From contig CM043953.1 in the NCBI GenBank assembly GCA_014529385.2, positions 109,500,549 to 109,564,548 on the forward strand: DNA of 64,000 bases, in the 5' to 3' direction. The DNA comes from Adiantum capillus-veneris (Eukaryota > Streptophyta > Polypodiopsida > Polypodiales > Pteridaceae). Made by a program: the position numbers and the translations under genes. How positions within the stretch are numbered: position 1 is the first letter of the stretch; the number at the start of each line of letters is the position of its first letter. The notes under the pieces were generated by a model, which was not told the DNA's origin, searched no databases, and saw nothing but the letters and a program-made list of their open reading frames with translations. Below are positions 12,110 through 25,500 of the stretch, piece by piece.

Positions 12110-12129
12110 ACCATTCTATGCTTTCACTC
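12110..12129 (-). repeat. T1 right terminal inverted repeat
   Basis: Ends CTATGCTTTCACTC, the inverted counterpart of the left end with two extra terminal bases. Confidence 0.8.
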
Positions 12130-12135
12130 TACAGG
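12130..12135. repeat. Target-site duplication of T1, right copy
   Basis: TACAGG, identical to 433-438. Confidence 0.85.
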
Positions 12136-12457
12136 ACAGTCTTCATAGCTATGGTTGAGTGTGTATGGCTCAAACGCCTTATGGTGGCTGATTTGGGTGT
12201 TGGACAGGATACTGCCAACACTATCTACACTGATAGTCAGAGCTCATTGGCAGTTGCAAGAAACCGTTTTTTGTGCTCGCACAAAGCACATTGAGGTGCA
12301 TTACCACTATGTCAGGGAGAGGCACTCAACAGGAGAGATCAGCTTGGATTATGTGCCAACACAGGACAACCTTGTAGATCTTTTCACAAAGGCATTGTCT
12401 CGTGAGAAGCTCGAAGCTTTCCGCAAAGCTTTGGGCTTACTCCCCTTTGTGGATTGA
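12136..12457 (+). pseudogene. Copia element A, RNase H C-terminal part (3' piece)
   Basis: The frame that left off at 438 resumes with TVFIAMVECVWLKRLMVADLG and IYTDSQSSLAVARN (catalytic Asp of RNase H in TDSQS). Near 12265 one base is gained or lost. A neighbouring frame then gives TKHIEVHYHYVRERH and VPTQDNLVDLFTKAL, ending at a TGA (12455-12457). These are the standard last motifs of a Copia polyprotein. Together with the 5' piece the gene carries a stop, a frameshift and the T1 insertion. Confidence 0.9.
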
Positions 12458-12532
12458 TCATGTCCTCAGGGCATGGCATTTTCCTTTACTCATGTGCCAG
12501 CTCTCGTTCATCGCATCACTCTAGGGGGGATT

Positions 12533-12757
12533 TGTTACCATATACATGTGGTAGTGATGTGTGTGAACACACTAGGACCGCTAAGGCATTTTTTCCCTCT
12601 TTAGGAGGTTTTTTCCCCGTGCTTTGTATATACGCCCATCATTCTAGGGCTATCAATCTTTCCATTGCACACTAAGTATACACTCTCATTTGTGTGCCTT
12701 GAGATTCCTTCGTCTTTTCCAAGGTGTGTGTGTTTTCTTGCAACCCTAAATCCAACA
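12533..12757 (+). repeat. 3' LTR of Copia element A
   Basis: A purine tract (CTAGGGGGGA, 12521-12530) lies just before a TGTTACCAT...ATCCAACA segment. It has the TGTT...AACA inverted ends typical of plant Copia LTRs. The 5' LTR is outside the window, so the boundaries rest on the polypurine tract and the TG/CA ends only. Confidence 0.65.
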
Positions 12758-13023
12758 TGAAGTTTAGTAGCTTGTGGAAACCAATTCTTTATGTGAGAAG
12801 ATTTAGATTAGAAGATTTGGATGATGTCTGTGAGCATTAGGTCCTAGAGCGAATAGAAAATTTCTTATGAATACAACCTTGAATGCAAAGTGGAGTAATT
12901 GCCAACAAGAAATGTTGTGATAGAGGCAACGTACTAAAACAACCTTTGTCTTATACCAATATCCATTAGCCATCAAGCTCACAAGGGAACATATTGTGTG
13001 TCTGTGTGTGTGTGTGTGTGAGT

Positions 13024-13056
<33 letters not shown>

Positions 13057-14718
13057 CATGTTTGATTCTTGATTCAATGTGTAGCTTGTGTGCTTATATA
13101 TGTTAGGTAAGGACATAGATTTCCTTATGTTGCATGAGGAATTAGTTAGTGTGAAGTTTTTTTTTGGGACAACTCAGAGCAGTGAGTAAATTATATTAGC
13201 ATTAAAAAAACGAATTACAAGTAAAAGCCATGCTCTAATCAAGCCATGACATCTCAATGCCACAAAGAGACCCCAGATACACTGGCTACATAGGAGCCAG
13301 TCCAAGAAAATGAGAATCACTACCAAACCATACATTTGCTAAACAGGGTGCCACCCTCAATGAAGAACACAACATAATCAAAGAGGGGTGGGGCCCATAG
13401 TCCCCATCACTTGCAAGGAACTCTTGAGTGGGGCCCATAGTCAAAGAAGGGGTGGGGCCCATAGTCTCCATCACCTGCAAGGAACTCCTGAGTTGCCACC
13501 ATGCTTTGGTGGTAGCATGATGTTTTCTTTTCAAAGTCTCCATTTTCCTATTTATGAACATTTTTTGTTAATGTCCATGGCTATTTTTGTTGTTCCACAT
13601 GTAGTTTCCTATCCTTCTCACTAGAACACTTTCCTTAATAATATTTGAAAACACTGGGCCCTTGCCGGTTTGGCAAGGATCTACACATGGCACTGCAGTC
13701 AACTAACTTTGATGATTCATGATTTAAGGAAACCCTTCTTGTCGCCAATGCTTAGCCCCTTTTCATGGTGTACTCATGATGCTCCCACAAGGCCCCTCTC
13801 CACTAGACTATGAATGCGAATGCGAATAGACTATGAGAGAATACCTATGTATTACCTCCCCACTAGGAACGTTTGGTGTGAATGAATTATCGATAGAATT
13901 CTACATGGACCTCAAAGCTTCTCAACAATGTAGTGATAAGCTCAAAGAAAAGTTTCTTTACATGTCTTCATCATCCGTTGTTGGTTCTTTTTGGGGCTTC
14001 ATTGGTTGTTACTTAAGCTTGCATGCAAATTGTCTGCTTTTGCTCTCCCATACAAATTAGGAGGTCTAAGAACCTACGAGTCTTCGAAAGCGACCTCTTG
14101 ATAGCTAGCTTCAAAGAGATTATCCAAGAAAGCAGGGAGTCATCATATCTTTTGGAAAAAGCAAGAACTTTGAGGAGTGGAAACAGGTAGACACAATTTT
14201 GACAATAACTAGATCACATTACAAAATATAGCTGGTAGCTTACATCAATCAAGGGAGTCTACGTAGCTATGGAATGTATTTTGTGCCAGAGGATAATTGT
14301 ACATTGTTTATGGGTGAGTATCAAAGGTGACTTCATGAGTCCATTTGTAAAGGAAATTATCAACAATGGAAAGCCAAAGGCCTAGTTATGCCTTGAACAT
14401 TATAGCTCTCAAAGTCTGTGTAGGCAAGAGCACTCCAGGCCTTGGATGTTAAAATCATGTAAATGGAATTGATATGTGATAGAAATTATGGGATCTCAGT
14501 GCAAGCATGCCTACTAATCTACTTGCATGAATGGATGCATCAGTGGATGGCACAAGGGAAAGAGGTGTACCATGACCCACACCATCATGCGGTAGTGTCT
14601 GAGTACAGCCAAGGCTGTTAGACATTGCATATGTATGTTGTTGTCTGTGCCTAATACAAAAGGATTTTAAAGGTTGTGGAGATTCTCACTAAGATGTTTC
14701 AACAAATGCTTCCAAATC
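12758..14718. other. Unassigned sequence with a small GT/GA microsatellite and a duplicated TGGGGCCCATAG motif
   Basis: No gene is recognised. A GT-then-GA microsatellite lies at about 13002-13055. A stretch near 13155-13225 resembles the 3' tail of a LINE on the minus strand. At 13386-13500 the phrase GGGGTGGGGCCCATAGTC recurs with ACTTGCAAGGAACTC. The rest looks like old decayed repeat. Confidence 0.4.
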
Positions 14719-15330
14719 AAGCTTGTTAAAGACCTTTATCTCCATGTCTTCTCATTGCACCTTCTTCACTTGCGTTTCCAAACGGTTTGAATCAAGATTG
14801 GTGAAGACCTTTAGCTCTATGCGTCTCATGACATGTTTTCCAACCGCGTTTCCAAACGCTTTCAGTTTAAGCTTGGTGAAGACTAATAGCTCCATGTGTC
14901 TCACCACACATTTTTCACTTGCATTTCAAAGCGCTTCCAAATTTAGCTTAGTGAAGATCAATAGCTTCATGTGTCTCACTACACGTTTTTCACCCATGTT
15001 TTCAAATGCTTCCAAATTAAGCTTGGTGAAGACGAGTAGCTCCATGTGTGTAGAGATTTTCACCTCACTTGGTTTGCTTACATTTTATTCTCATGCTTGA
15101 TGAAGATCTTTACCTCCATGTTTGTAGAGGCTCTCACCACTCATTTTCTATTTCCGTTTCCAAACACTTACTAAATGAGCTTGGTGAGGATCTTTACCAC
15201 TATGAATGCAATGTTTCTCACTAAATCTTTTCTACTTGTTTTTCCAAACGCTTCAACTTTAGGCATGTTTGTAGTAAAGGCTCTCACCACTCATTTTCCA
15301 TTCTGTGCCTCCATTATCAGATTTGAGTCG
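14719..15330 (+). repeat. 75-bp minisatellite (25-codon period)
   Basis: AAGCTTGGTGAAGA-like starts fall at 14719, 14794, 14869, 14944 and 15019, exactly 75 bp apart. More diverged units follow at about 15093 and 15178, with a stray copy near 15611. Because 75 is a multiple of three, an open frame of 125 codons crosses it with a repeating SLVKT.SSMCLTT.FS pattern. I do not think it is a real protein, since nothing else supports a gene. Confidence 0.8.
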
Positions 15331-15829
15331 GAGGAGGCGCAAAAGATGCGCGTTGAAGAGAGGGTTTCATCGCAAAAGCTGAGCGCAATCTGCCTACGAT
15401 TGCAGAATAATACATAGCGTAATGCATTCTCCAATGCAAAATGAAGCTTCTCACGTATTAGAGACATGCAAGGCCCAGTAATAATCAGTTTTTCAGCAAA
15501 TCAAAGAAGGACACATCACCAAGATTCTAATCATATTCCAATTTTTTGGCTCTAAATTGGGAGGAGGTGTAGCTTTGTTCTGGTACCCGTCTCCTTATTG
15601 GCCCCTTTACCCTAAGCTTCGTGAGGATCTTTACCACTATGAATGCAAAGTTTGTCACCAAATCTTTCGTACTTGTTTTTTCAAGCACTTCAAATTTAGG
15701 GTCGATAAAGACCTTTAACTTTCCATTCAATTTTCCCTTCAACTGATGTCTATACTACATCTACATCTACATTCCTACTACATAATACATACTAGTATGT
15801 GACCCGCACGATGTTGCGGCTAAAGAAAA

Positions 15830-17841
15830 GCATGGCCTCTATTCTTGAAACACAATCATCCCTCTGCAAGTGGAAAATTTACAAACTTTGTTTGATGTTG
15901 CCAGTATGTACTACCAAATATACAATCAATGCTCCATTATGTATGTATACAATCTTGGTCCTATACGCCAATAAGTTTCTCTAACAAATGATAGTAGCAC
16001 CAACATGGTAGATGAAAAATTACCTTAAAATCATTGGATGCACAATTAAGGGCACTATTGACAAAAATTATTAGTCCCACTTCCCTTCTCTCTCTCTCTC
16101 TCTCTCTATGTATATATATGTATGAATGTATGTATGTATGTGTCATGAATTTGTTTTCCCATGTTAATGTCTTACATAATTCTACATGCCGTCAACATGC
16201 AAGCGCACATGATTTCCTTAAAAGAGAGTCCCTCTATTTGCATCAAATCAAAACAACCTAGAGCTTATTTACTCAATCCATGGTGAAAATACCACGAGTT
16301 ATATAGATGTCAACCAGATATGATATCTTTATTTAGCAATCCCTAGCTAACAATCTCCTTGTACATTTATTTGACACATCAATTTCCTAGATGATGCCAC
16401 ATGCATGATCACAGTTGGCAATATAGACTAACTTAGCACCCATTGAATACACCTAAGAGCTCCTTGCCCTACCCATATTGGTGAACAACAATCAAGACAT
16501 GAAGCCCATCAACTTTTTGTGGTTTCAAAAAGTACACCACACTTCACATGCATATATGAAAATACAGACAGGAAGGTCATCAAGAAATTGGATGTGCTTC
16601 AAGAGTAAGCACAGTCCAAGATATGACAACCAAAACATTTTCAAACAGAAGCACAATCCAAGAAATGACATTTAGAGCAGGACGTTCATCAACACTTATT
16701 AAGCTTTAAGTACATGATACTTGTTGTAGATGAGGATTGCAAATCATGACAACATTTTCCAACACCTGTTGGACAACATCATTGAATTTGATTATTGAAG
16801 TCACTGCCTTGCATAATACAACATGCCTTCAAAATGCAAACATAGGTAGATGCTTTTGGAGAGAAGCCTAGCTCCACAATTCCTGAAAACTTCAAGCATA
16901 GCATACACATGCCTATGTACTATTGTAGATTCCATATACTTGTTAGGCCAGACAATGCAAATATAACCACACTACAATTTTGGCTTGACGTAGTGATTGC
17001 TCTACACCACATGATTTGCATTGAGAGCCTTTTCTATTTTGTTGTAGTAACCTGTCTGCGGCCACAACCATGGCCACAACCATGTCTATGATTGCTTCCA
17101 CCTATTCCAATGGTATTGTCTGTACCAAATGTCCCATCAATACCCATACATGGACTCTGTAAGCCATCATCAATTGGGCTTCTTGTAGGACCATTAGTAA
17201 TTGGGCTCCTTGCAGGTATAACGATCCTCCCTAATGGCAACCCTCTACTCTTTCAAGCTTGCTATCACATTCGGACCTGTGAAGCTTACACAATAGACTT
17301 AGCCTTCAACTTGCCATTCCCTTTTTGTTGGTATTCAACATATGTCTGTAATATCTCCTTTATATTAATAGCATTCCACAGCAAACACTCCAAGGGAAAA
17401 GCGCAACTTTTGTAGCCCAAAAGAAAGGAGTGCGGAAAAACAATTTCTATTGCAATGACTTTAACTAGAACAACCTCCTTATCAAATTTTTTCCCATGTC
17501 AAATTTTGGCATAATGTCCCATTGAAGGGGCAAGCATAGCTGATAACATATAGAGAAATAATGCGCTACGTGCGTCAACTAACAACAGTCTAGGTTCTTG
17601 AACCTGTTGGGCATACAATATAGATAGTAGAAGTAGATTGCATCTAAAATTACTCATATGTACGTTTTCCAAGTGTCCAAGTAGAAGAATTATACACTTG
17701 AGTGGTTATCTAAATGCTTGAGAAAAACGTAGGTTTTACGTATTCTCACATACAAAATTTTGAAATTCACCTTTAAATTGTAATTTCAAAGATGAGAAAA
17801 CCTACAAAGTTTAGGGGAAAAAACATTGAAACATAGTAAAG
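15830..17841. other. Helitron 1 interior, no gene seen
   Basis: AT-rich sequence with a short CT/TATG microsatellite at 16086-16140. No coding motif is recognised. The open frame at 17092-17415 is not supported by any motif. Confidence 0.4.
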
Positions 17842-18175
17842 TTGCCGCAAATTTTCTCATACATTGGTTTTTAAACTTAGGTTTAGCGTGATGCTACCTA
17901 TAAATTTTGAGTTTTAGCATTGTACTGTATGTTGCCACAAATTTCCTCATATGTTAGTTTTTTAACTTAGGTTTGGTGTAAAATTTGAGATTTAGCATTG
18001 TATTGTATGTTGCCACAACTTCACTAATATGTCAGTTTTTAAACTTAAGTTTAGTGTAATTCTACCTATAAATTTTGAGATTTAGCCTTGTCTTGTATGT
18101 GAATACTCGAGAAAACGTAGGTTTAGTGTAATCCTTCTTATTAATTTTGAGATTTAGCTATAAATTCTAATTAGG
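17842..18175. repeat. AT-rich tandem repeat, about 78-90 bp units
   Basis: Units starting GTTGCC(G/A)CAAATTT.CTCATA recur at 17842, 17931 and 18009. Each contains TTTTAAACTTAGGTTTAGTGTAAT and ATAAATTTTGAGATTTAGC. A more diverged copy follows to about 18175. Confidence 0.7.
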
Positions 18176-18479
18176 GGTGAGAAAAAAACCCAAGTTTAGC
18201 ACAATCCCACTTTTATGAATTTTGAGATTCACGTCTAAATCCTAACTTGACAGTGGGAACGCCACAAATGTTAAGTATGGAGCTTGATTTACCCTTGTAA
18301 TTTTCTGTGGTAAAAGCACACATTTGTAAGGCCCCCCTTATGAGGAGAAGCCATCGTGTGTGAAGGAAAATCACTCACCGGAAACCAAAATTTTCACGGC
18401 CAAGAATCAGGGGCAACTTTAGAGGCCTCGACTTTTTTTCCCCTCGCCGGAATATTTCTTTTCGTTGGAATATTATGGT

Positions 18480-18595
18480 CGGACGGCGGCTGGAAAGTGG
18501 TTGGAAAACAACCGTCAATTGGCCGGTGGCCGGTAGTCAATGGCCGGTGACCGGTGGTCGAAAGTCAATGGCCGGTGGCCGGTGGCCGAATTCAA
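18480..18595. repeat. GC-rich short repeat (GGCCGGTGGCCGGT)
   Basis: Multiple copies of GGCCGGTGACCGGTGGTCGA-like words separated by GTCAATGGCC, a base composition unlike the AT-rich surroundings. Confidence 0.8.
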
Positions 18596-18927
18596 AAGCG
18601 GACTTGTCTTCTCAAGGGCTACCACACATGGGCAGATTGGAGGGTCCGATTTGGACTTATTCACACAAGGGCGGCTACACATGGCTGCCTCTCATAAGAG
18701 AGGGCAGCCCTTTTGGCCTATAAAAGAAGGCCATTTCTACACACATTTCATAGTGTGTGAAGTTGATGCAACAAGGTGAGTGTGAGGTGGTGAGAGTGAA
18801 GCAAGGCGGGAGCTCCATTAAGGGTATAATCCCTTTGTAAACTACTTCTTGTTTTGAAGTACTAAAGCCATTGAGTGACTGCTTTCCCGTGGACGTAGCC
18901 CACATTGGGTGAACCACGTATATCATG

Positions 18928-18930
<3 letters not shown>

Positions 18931-18959
<29 letters not shown>
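18931..18959. repeat. (CT)n microsatellite
   Basis: About 14 CT units. Confidence 0.95.
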
Positions 18960-18962
<3 letters not shown>

Positions 18963-19286
18963 CTATAATCTCATGTATGTAAATCTGTCTCTCTCCATTA
19001 AGTAATCTACTCAATTATCTATTTAGCTACGTCTTATTTCCTAACAACAAATCCTAGAGGAATTTAGTGTAAAAAAATTCAAATATGGTGAAAATTTTTC
19101 TCCACCTCCCACCTTAGCCACCTTGGATTTTCTCATGCCACTTTGGATTCACACACGCCACCTTGGGTTCGCTCACCCTTCACCTTGATTTTGCTCCTCT
19201 TCAACAGAGACCTTAGATTTGTTTTCCTCCGCCCCTCGCCTTGGATTTGAATCAATGCCTTTGATGATCGTGATTATGGAATTAAC

Positions 19287-20302
<1,016 letters not shown>

Positions 20303-20306
<4 letters not shown>

Positions 20307-20928
20307 GAGAAGGAGAAAAGTTGCTTGGAAAATTGAAGAAAATAGAGTAAACTTGCAAAAAAAGCCAATTACTTAAAAACAATTTCCTCTTTGAATCTAA
20401 CCTAAAGGCAATTTTGTATGTTTGTGAAATTGATTTCTTCAACATTGTGTTAGCAACATCAAGGGTTGATGTGAACGATGTGGCAGCATGATTTTGATTT
20501 CCAAGGTGAAAGATTCAGCTTTTAGAAGCTTCCAATGCATGACACGTGAATTCTCTCCCTTTCCTCAAAATTTTAAAGCTCAATTATATATAGTATAGAT
20601 ACTCGACGACTCTCTCTCTCTCTCTAGAGAAGGAGAAAATTTGTTTGGAAAATTGAAGAAAATAGAGTAAACTTGCAAAAAAAGCCAATTACTTGAAAAC
20701 AATTTCCTCTTTGAATATAACCTAAAGGCAATTTTGTATGTTTGTGAAATTGATTTCTTCCAACATTGTGCAAGCAACATCAAAGGGTTGATGTGAACGA
20801 TGTGGTAGCATGATTTTAATTTCCAAGGTGAAAGATTCAGCTTTTAGAAGCTTCCAATGCATGACACGTGGATTCTCTCCGTTTCCTCAAAATTTTTAAG
20901 CTCAATTATATATAGTATAGATACTTGA

Positions 20929-20962
<34 letters not shown>

Positions 20963-21256
20963 CCCAGGGAAGGAGAAAATTTTCTTGGAAAATTGAAGAA
21001 AATAGAGTAAACTTGCAAAAAAAGCCAATTCCTTAAAAACAATTTCCTCTTTGAATATAACCTAAAGGCAATTTTGTATGTTTGTGAAATTGATTTCTTC
21101 AACATTGTGCAAGCAACATCAAAGGGTTGATGTGAAAGATGTGGCAGCATGATTTTGATTTCCAAGGTGAAAGATTCAGCTTTTAGAAGCTTCCAATGCA
21201 TGACACGTGGATTCTCTCCCTTTCCTCAAAAATTTTAAGCTCAATTATATATAGTA
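20303..21256 (-). repeat. Three tandem copies of a Helitron 5' region (about 321-341 bp units)
   Basis: Units beginning AGAGAAGGAGAAAA at about 20303, 20624 and 20965 share nearly all of their sequence, including AAAAAAAGCCAATT and GAATATAACCTAAAGGC. The units end in CTCAATTATATATAGTA. On the minus strand the first two such ends are intact Helitron heads, TCTATACTATATATAATTGAG, at 20599 and 20921. The third head is the one split by Helitron 2. Confidence 0.8.
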
Positions 21257-21261
21257 CTAGT
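21257..21261. repeat. Copia B target-site duplication, left copy
   Basis: CTAGT here and at 26796-26800. Confidence 0.95.
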
Positions 21262-21453
21262 TGTTGGGGTACAAAGCCCAATGTGGTTGCCTAGGTAAGT
21301 GGGCGGGCGGCCAGGTATGTACACATATTCTTTTGTAAAAACCTAATAGGAACTCACTATGCTCTATACATTACAGTAGAGCGAGTTCACCATATCGTCG
21401 TGCTCTTCTTCTCGCACTCTCTCTCGCGTCACACTTCCGCTCGTACTCCTTCA
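21262..21453 (+). repeat. 5' LTR of Copia B
   Basis: Starts TGTTGGGGTACAAAGCCC and ends TACTCCTTCA. Matches 26604-26795. Confidence 0.95.
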
Positions 21454-21455
21454 AC

Positions 21456-21467
21456 TGGTATCAGAGC
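21456..21467 (+). other. Copia B primer-binding site
   Basis: TGGTATCAGAGC is complementary to the 3' end of initiator methionine tRNA, the standard plant Copia primer. It lies two bases after the 5' LTR. Confidence 0.95.
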
Positions 21468-22547
21468 TCAGATCGAGGCTCGGGGCAGCACTGCAGGAGG
21501 GTAGAGTCACCAGCTCAGATTGGAGTGAAATTCGACAGGCAAAGACACGGCCCCAAATCTTGTGGGATAGCCCGTAGGCCTGGGTGTGCTCAGAATTTCA
21601 TTCTGAGGTCATCTCGGTCACCGTTCGGCTTCGACAAAGTTCTGCGCAGGCCATTTTCGACTACGTGGTCTCAGTGGGTGCAGATCCGACTCTGCAAATT
21701 TGGGGTTTTCGGCCTACGACTGCAGGTGCTGAGGATATCGACACTCCCGGAGTGTTGATTTGTGGCTGTCTACACATTGAAGGATGGCTCACAGTTCTTG
21801 GAGGCGTGTCACATACGACACGAGAGCATCTACACACAGAATGTAGGCGACATCCACTAGTTCATCAGGTAGCTTGTGTTTGCTGCTTGATATTCCAGAT
21901 TTCATCCTGACATTGCAGGTACTTCCACATGGGATGTATTGTTAGAGATGATGTATGTCTGTTGAGGGTTTGCTGGCTGTGAGTCACGCAGCAAACAACC
22001 GCCGCAACGGTTACAGCATACGGTGGGAAATTTGTGGATGTATGACTTTGTGGGAAGTCTATGTACTGTCAGATTTACTGCAGCCTTTGTTGAGGGTTGA
22101 GTGAGGTTTTATTGAGCTGGGGGATTCTCGAATGTTGAGATCCTTTTGGTGATACAGGTCTTGGAGCGATCCCTCGAGCACCCTTAGATAGGCAGCTAGC
22201 ATGTATTGACTGTGAGTTAGACAGTTGAGATTGCATCTTTGCTTTACTGCCGTTGAGGCATTGTCGCAGTCTATGCTTACAGGACAGTGACAGGACAGTG
22301 AGAGACAGTACAGGTGCAGGACAGGTTTACCCGCAGCTACAGTGTCAGAGAAGTGTTTTTTGAGCTATTTTTTGGTCTGTTTTTGAGTACACCAGAGCCA
22401 TTTTACAAAGGAGACTCTGCCGAAATTTATGCAGAATCTGAAGCTTTCTTGGTTCATTTGACAGGTTGATATTGGTTTAGAGGTCAGTTTATTCGGGAAA
22501 CTCTGCCGAATTTTTCCCAGGAAAGTAAACCATTGTGAAGCGTAGCT
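21468..22547 (+). other. Copia B 5' leader
   Basis: About 1.1 kb between primer site and gag start, long for the family. No coding motif is recognised. It is internal element sequence, probably packaging and translation leader. Confidence 0.7.
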
Positions 22548-25500
22548 ATGGCTGGATCACAGGACATTGCTCTTTACAATATCAAGAAGCTGGATGGAAC
22601 CAATTTCCCATTGTGGAAGAAGAAGATTTGGCACGTGTTGGTACAAAACCTATAAAGCTCAAGGAGATAAAACCAGAAGATATGGACGAAGATGAATGGA
22701 GCAAATGGATGAATTGGCACTTTCTACCATTATGCTGACTTTGGCAGAAAGCGTTTACCTCAATGGAGCAGACGAGATGTCGGCTTATCACGCATGGATA
22801 AAACTGAGTGATCTTTATGAGAAGCAGAGTGCAGCTTCACAGGTATACTGGTTTAAGAAGCTTGTTGACTTGAAGATGAAAGAAGGGACACCTATGTCCA
22901 ATCATCTGAATGAATTCAACACCATCTACAGTCAGTTGTCAGCTCAAGGTGTCAAGTTTGATGAACCTGTTAGAGCTATGTTCCTGTTGATCACATTGCC
23001 GGAAAGTTGGGACACTTTTCGCACAGCTTTGAGTAATCCTGCACCTCCAGATGGTTTGAACATAGCAGGTGTAGAAGGAAGTCTGCTTACTGAAGAAACC
23101 AATAGAAAGACAATGGACAAAGGCAAAGGAACAGCCTTAGTTGTCAGGGGAAGGACCAAAGAAAAGTACAAAGGTAGAAAGAGGAATCAGTCTCGTAGAA
23201 AGTCCCGCAGTGCTAAAGGCAAGAGTGACATAGAATGCTACCATTGTGGCAAGAAGGGTCACATGAAAAGAGACTGCAGAGAATGGAAAGCAGAAAAAGG
23301 CAAAGAGAAAGCTGAAGACCATGGTGAGAAGAACAAGTCCTCAGTGAAGATTCAAGAAATAAATGTGACAAACACTGTTGCAGAGGATGACAGTCTAGTG
23401 TCAGGAGACATCTACTTCTTGAAGAATACAATGGACTCAGCTCTTCTTACAGCATCTGATGGAAATGCACTGAGTGACTGGATTATAGACTCAGGGGCAT
23501 CACTTCATGTGTCTCCAAACAAGGAGTGGTTTACCTCTTATGTGACCACTAAAGATCATGTTCGGCTAGGCAATGGGCAGACATGTGAGATCTTAGGTGT
23601 TGGAGATGTTCAATTGAAGTTTCAGAATGGCTCTTCTTTCACGCTGAAGAATGTGAGACATGTTCCCGCAATTACAAAGAGCTTGATCAACACAGGTTTA
23701 CTTGATGATGCTGGCTACGTCACCACTTTTGGACAGAACATGTGGAAGATATCCAAGGGTTCTATGACAGTAGCACATGGAGTAAAGTCTGGAGGACTTT
23801 ACATGATTTATGTATCAAATGTCTCTAAAAATGTAATCAATGTAACCGAGCAGCCGAACGTTTCTTTGTGGCATAGCCGGTTAGGACATATGTCCAAGAA
23901 GGGAATGGAAATCTTGTCTCGTTCTGGTTATTTGCCTGGCTTTTCATTTAATGATTTTGAATTCTGTGAACATTGTCTGTATGGTAAGCAAACACAGCAG
24001 CCACATAAGCATAGAAGCAGTAGAAGAGATACACAGTTGGCACTTGTTCATAGTGATTTGTGTGGACCTATGCCTAACCCATCTCTAGGGGGAGCTTCTT
24101 ACTTTATGACATTTATAGATGATTACTCGAGGAAAGTATGGGTTTACTTTCTCAAGCACAAGGATGAAGCGTTTAGTGTTTTCAAAACGTTTGTGACACT
24201 TGTGGAGAATCAGAGTGGCAAGAAGCTTAAATGCTTACGCACTGACAATGGTGGAGAGTACGTTTCAAAGGCCTTTCAGGACTTTTGTGAGTCAAAAGGT
24301 ATAAAACATGAACTTACTGCTCCTTACAATCCTCCTCAAAATGGTGTTGCTGAGAGGATGAATAGGACCATACAAGAGAAGGTCAGAAGTATGTTGTCTA
24401 ATGCACAACTGCCAAATGGGTTTTGGGTTGAAGCTGTATCAACAGCTGTTCATCTTATAAATAGATCTCCTAGCAAGGTTTTGCAGAAGGATTTAGTGGC
24501 AGAGATGGTATGGTCAGGCAAGGTGCCCTCATACAAGCATCTCAGAGTCTTTGGCTGTGAGGCATATACTCACGTTGCAAAGCAATTTAGGAACAAACTT
24601 GAGCCAAAGAGTAGAAAGTGCATCTTTCTAGGCTATGGTAATTCTGGTGAGATGGGGTACAGACTTTGGGATCCCGAATCTAGAAAGGTTATCCGCAGCA
24701 ATGATGTTCACTTTAATGAAGCCAAATATCATTCTAAACCAGAGAAAGTTGAGGAGATTAGAAGAGTTGTCTTCCAAGAAGATGGACCTGCACGTGCAAG
24801 ACAAAATGTCAGGGCTCAAGAGGAGCAAGGACAGGATAGAGTGGAACCACAGGTTGTGGCTGAGCCTGAGCCACCTATTGTGCATAGATCTGGACGTGTC
24901 ACGCAACCTCCTGATAGGTTTGTTCCATCTATGAACTATGTCATGTTGACTGATTGCAATGAGCCTTCATGTTACAAGGAAGCAGTGCAAATGAAGGACT
25001 CCGGGAATTGGCAATTGGCCATGCAGTCAGAGATGAATCCTCTGCATAAAAACAAGACATGGAAGCTAGTTAAATTACCACAGGGCAAAAAGGCTCTACC
25101 TTGTAAATGGGTTTACAGGTATAAGATCACCGCTCATGATAGTCAGCCAAAGTACAAAGCAAGGCTTGTTGCCAAGGGCTTTAAGCAAGAACAAGGCATT
25201 GACTTTGATGAAGTCTTCTCTTCGGTGGTCAAGATGACTACATTGAGATGCTTTCTTGCATTGGTTGCCATATTAGATTTGGTGTTGCACCAAATGGATG
25301 TCAAGACAGCGTTCTTGCATGGTGATTTCGATGTGGAAATTTACATGCAGCAGCCATAAGGGTTTGTTGAGAAAGGCAAGGAAGATTGGGTATGCCAGTT
25401 GTTAAAGAGTCTTTATGGCTTAAAAAAATCACCGAGGGCATGGTACCATAAATTCCACAAGTTTATGCTTTCTCAAGGCTACAAACGTAGTGAGTTCGAT

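Noticed and set aside
13155-13225. LINE element
   Set aside because: Only a tail-like A/T-rich stretch is visible, with no reverse transcriptase or endonuclease motif, so it is mentioned but not called.
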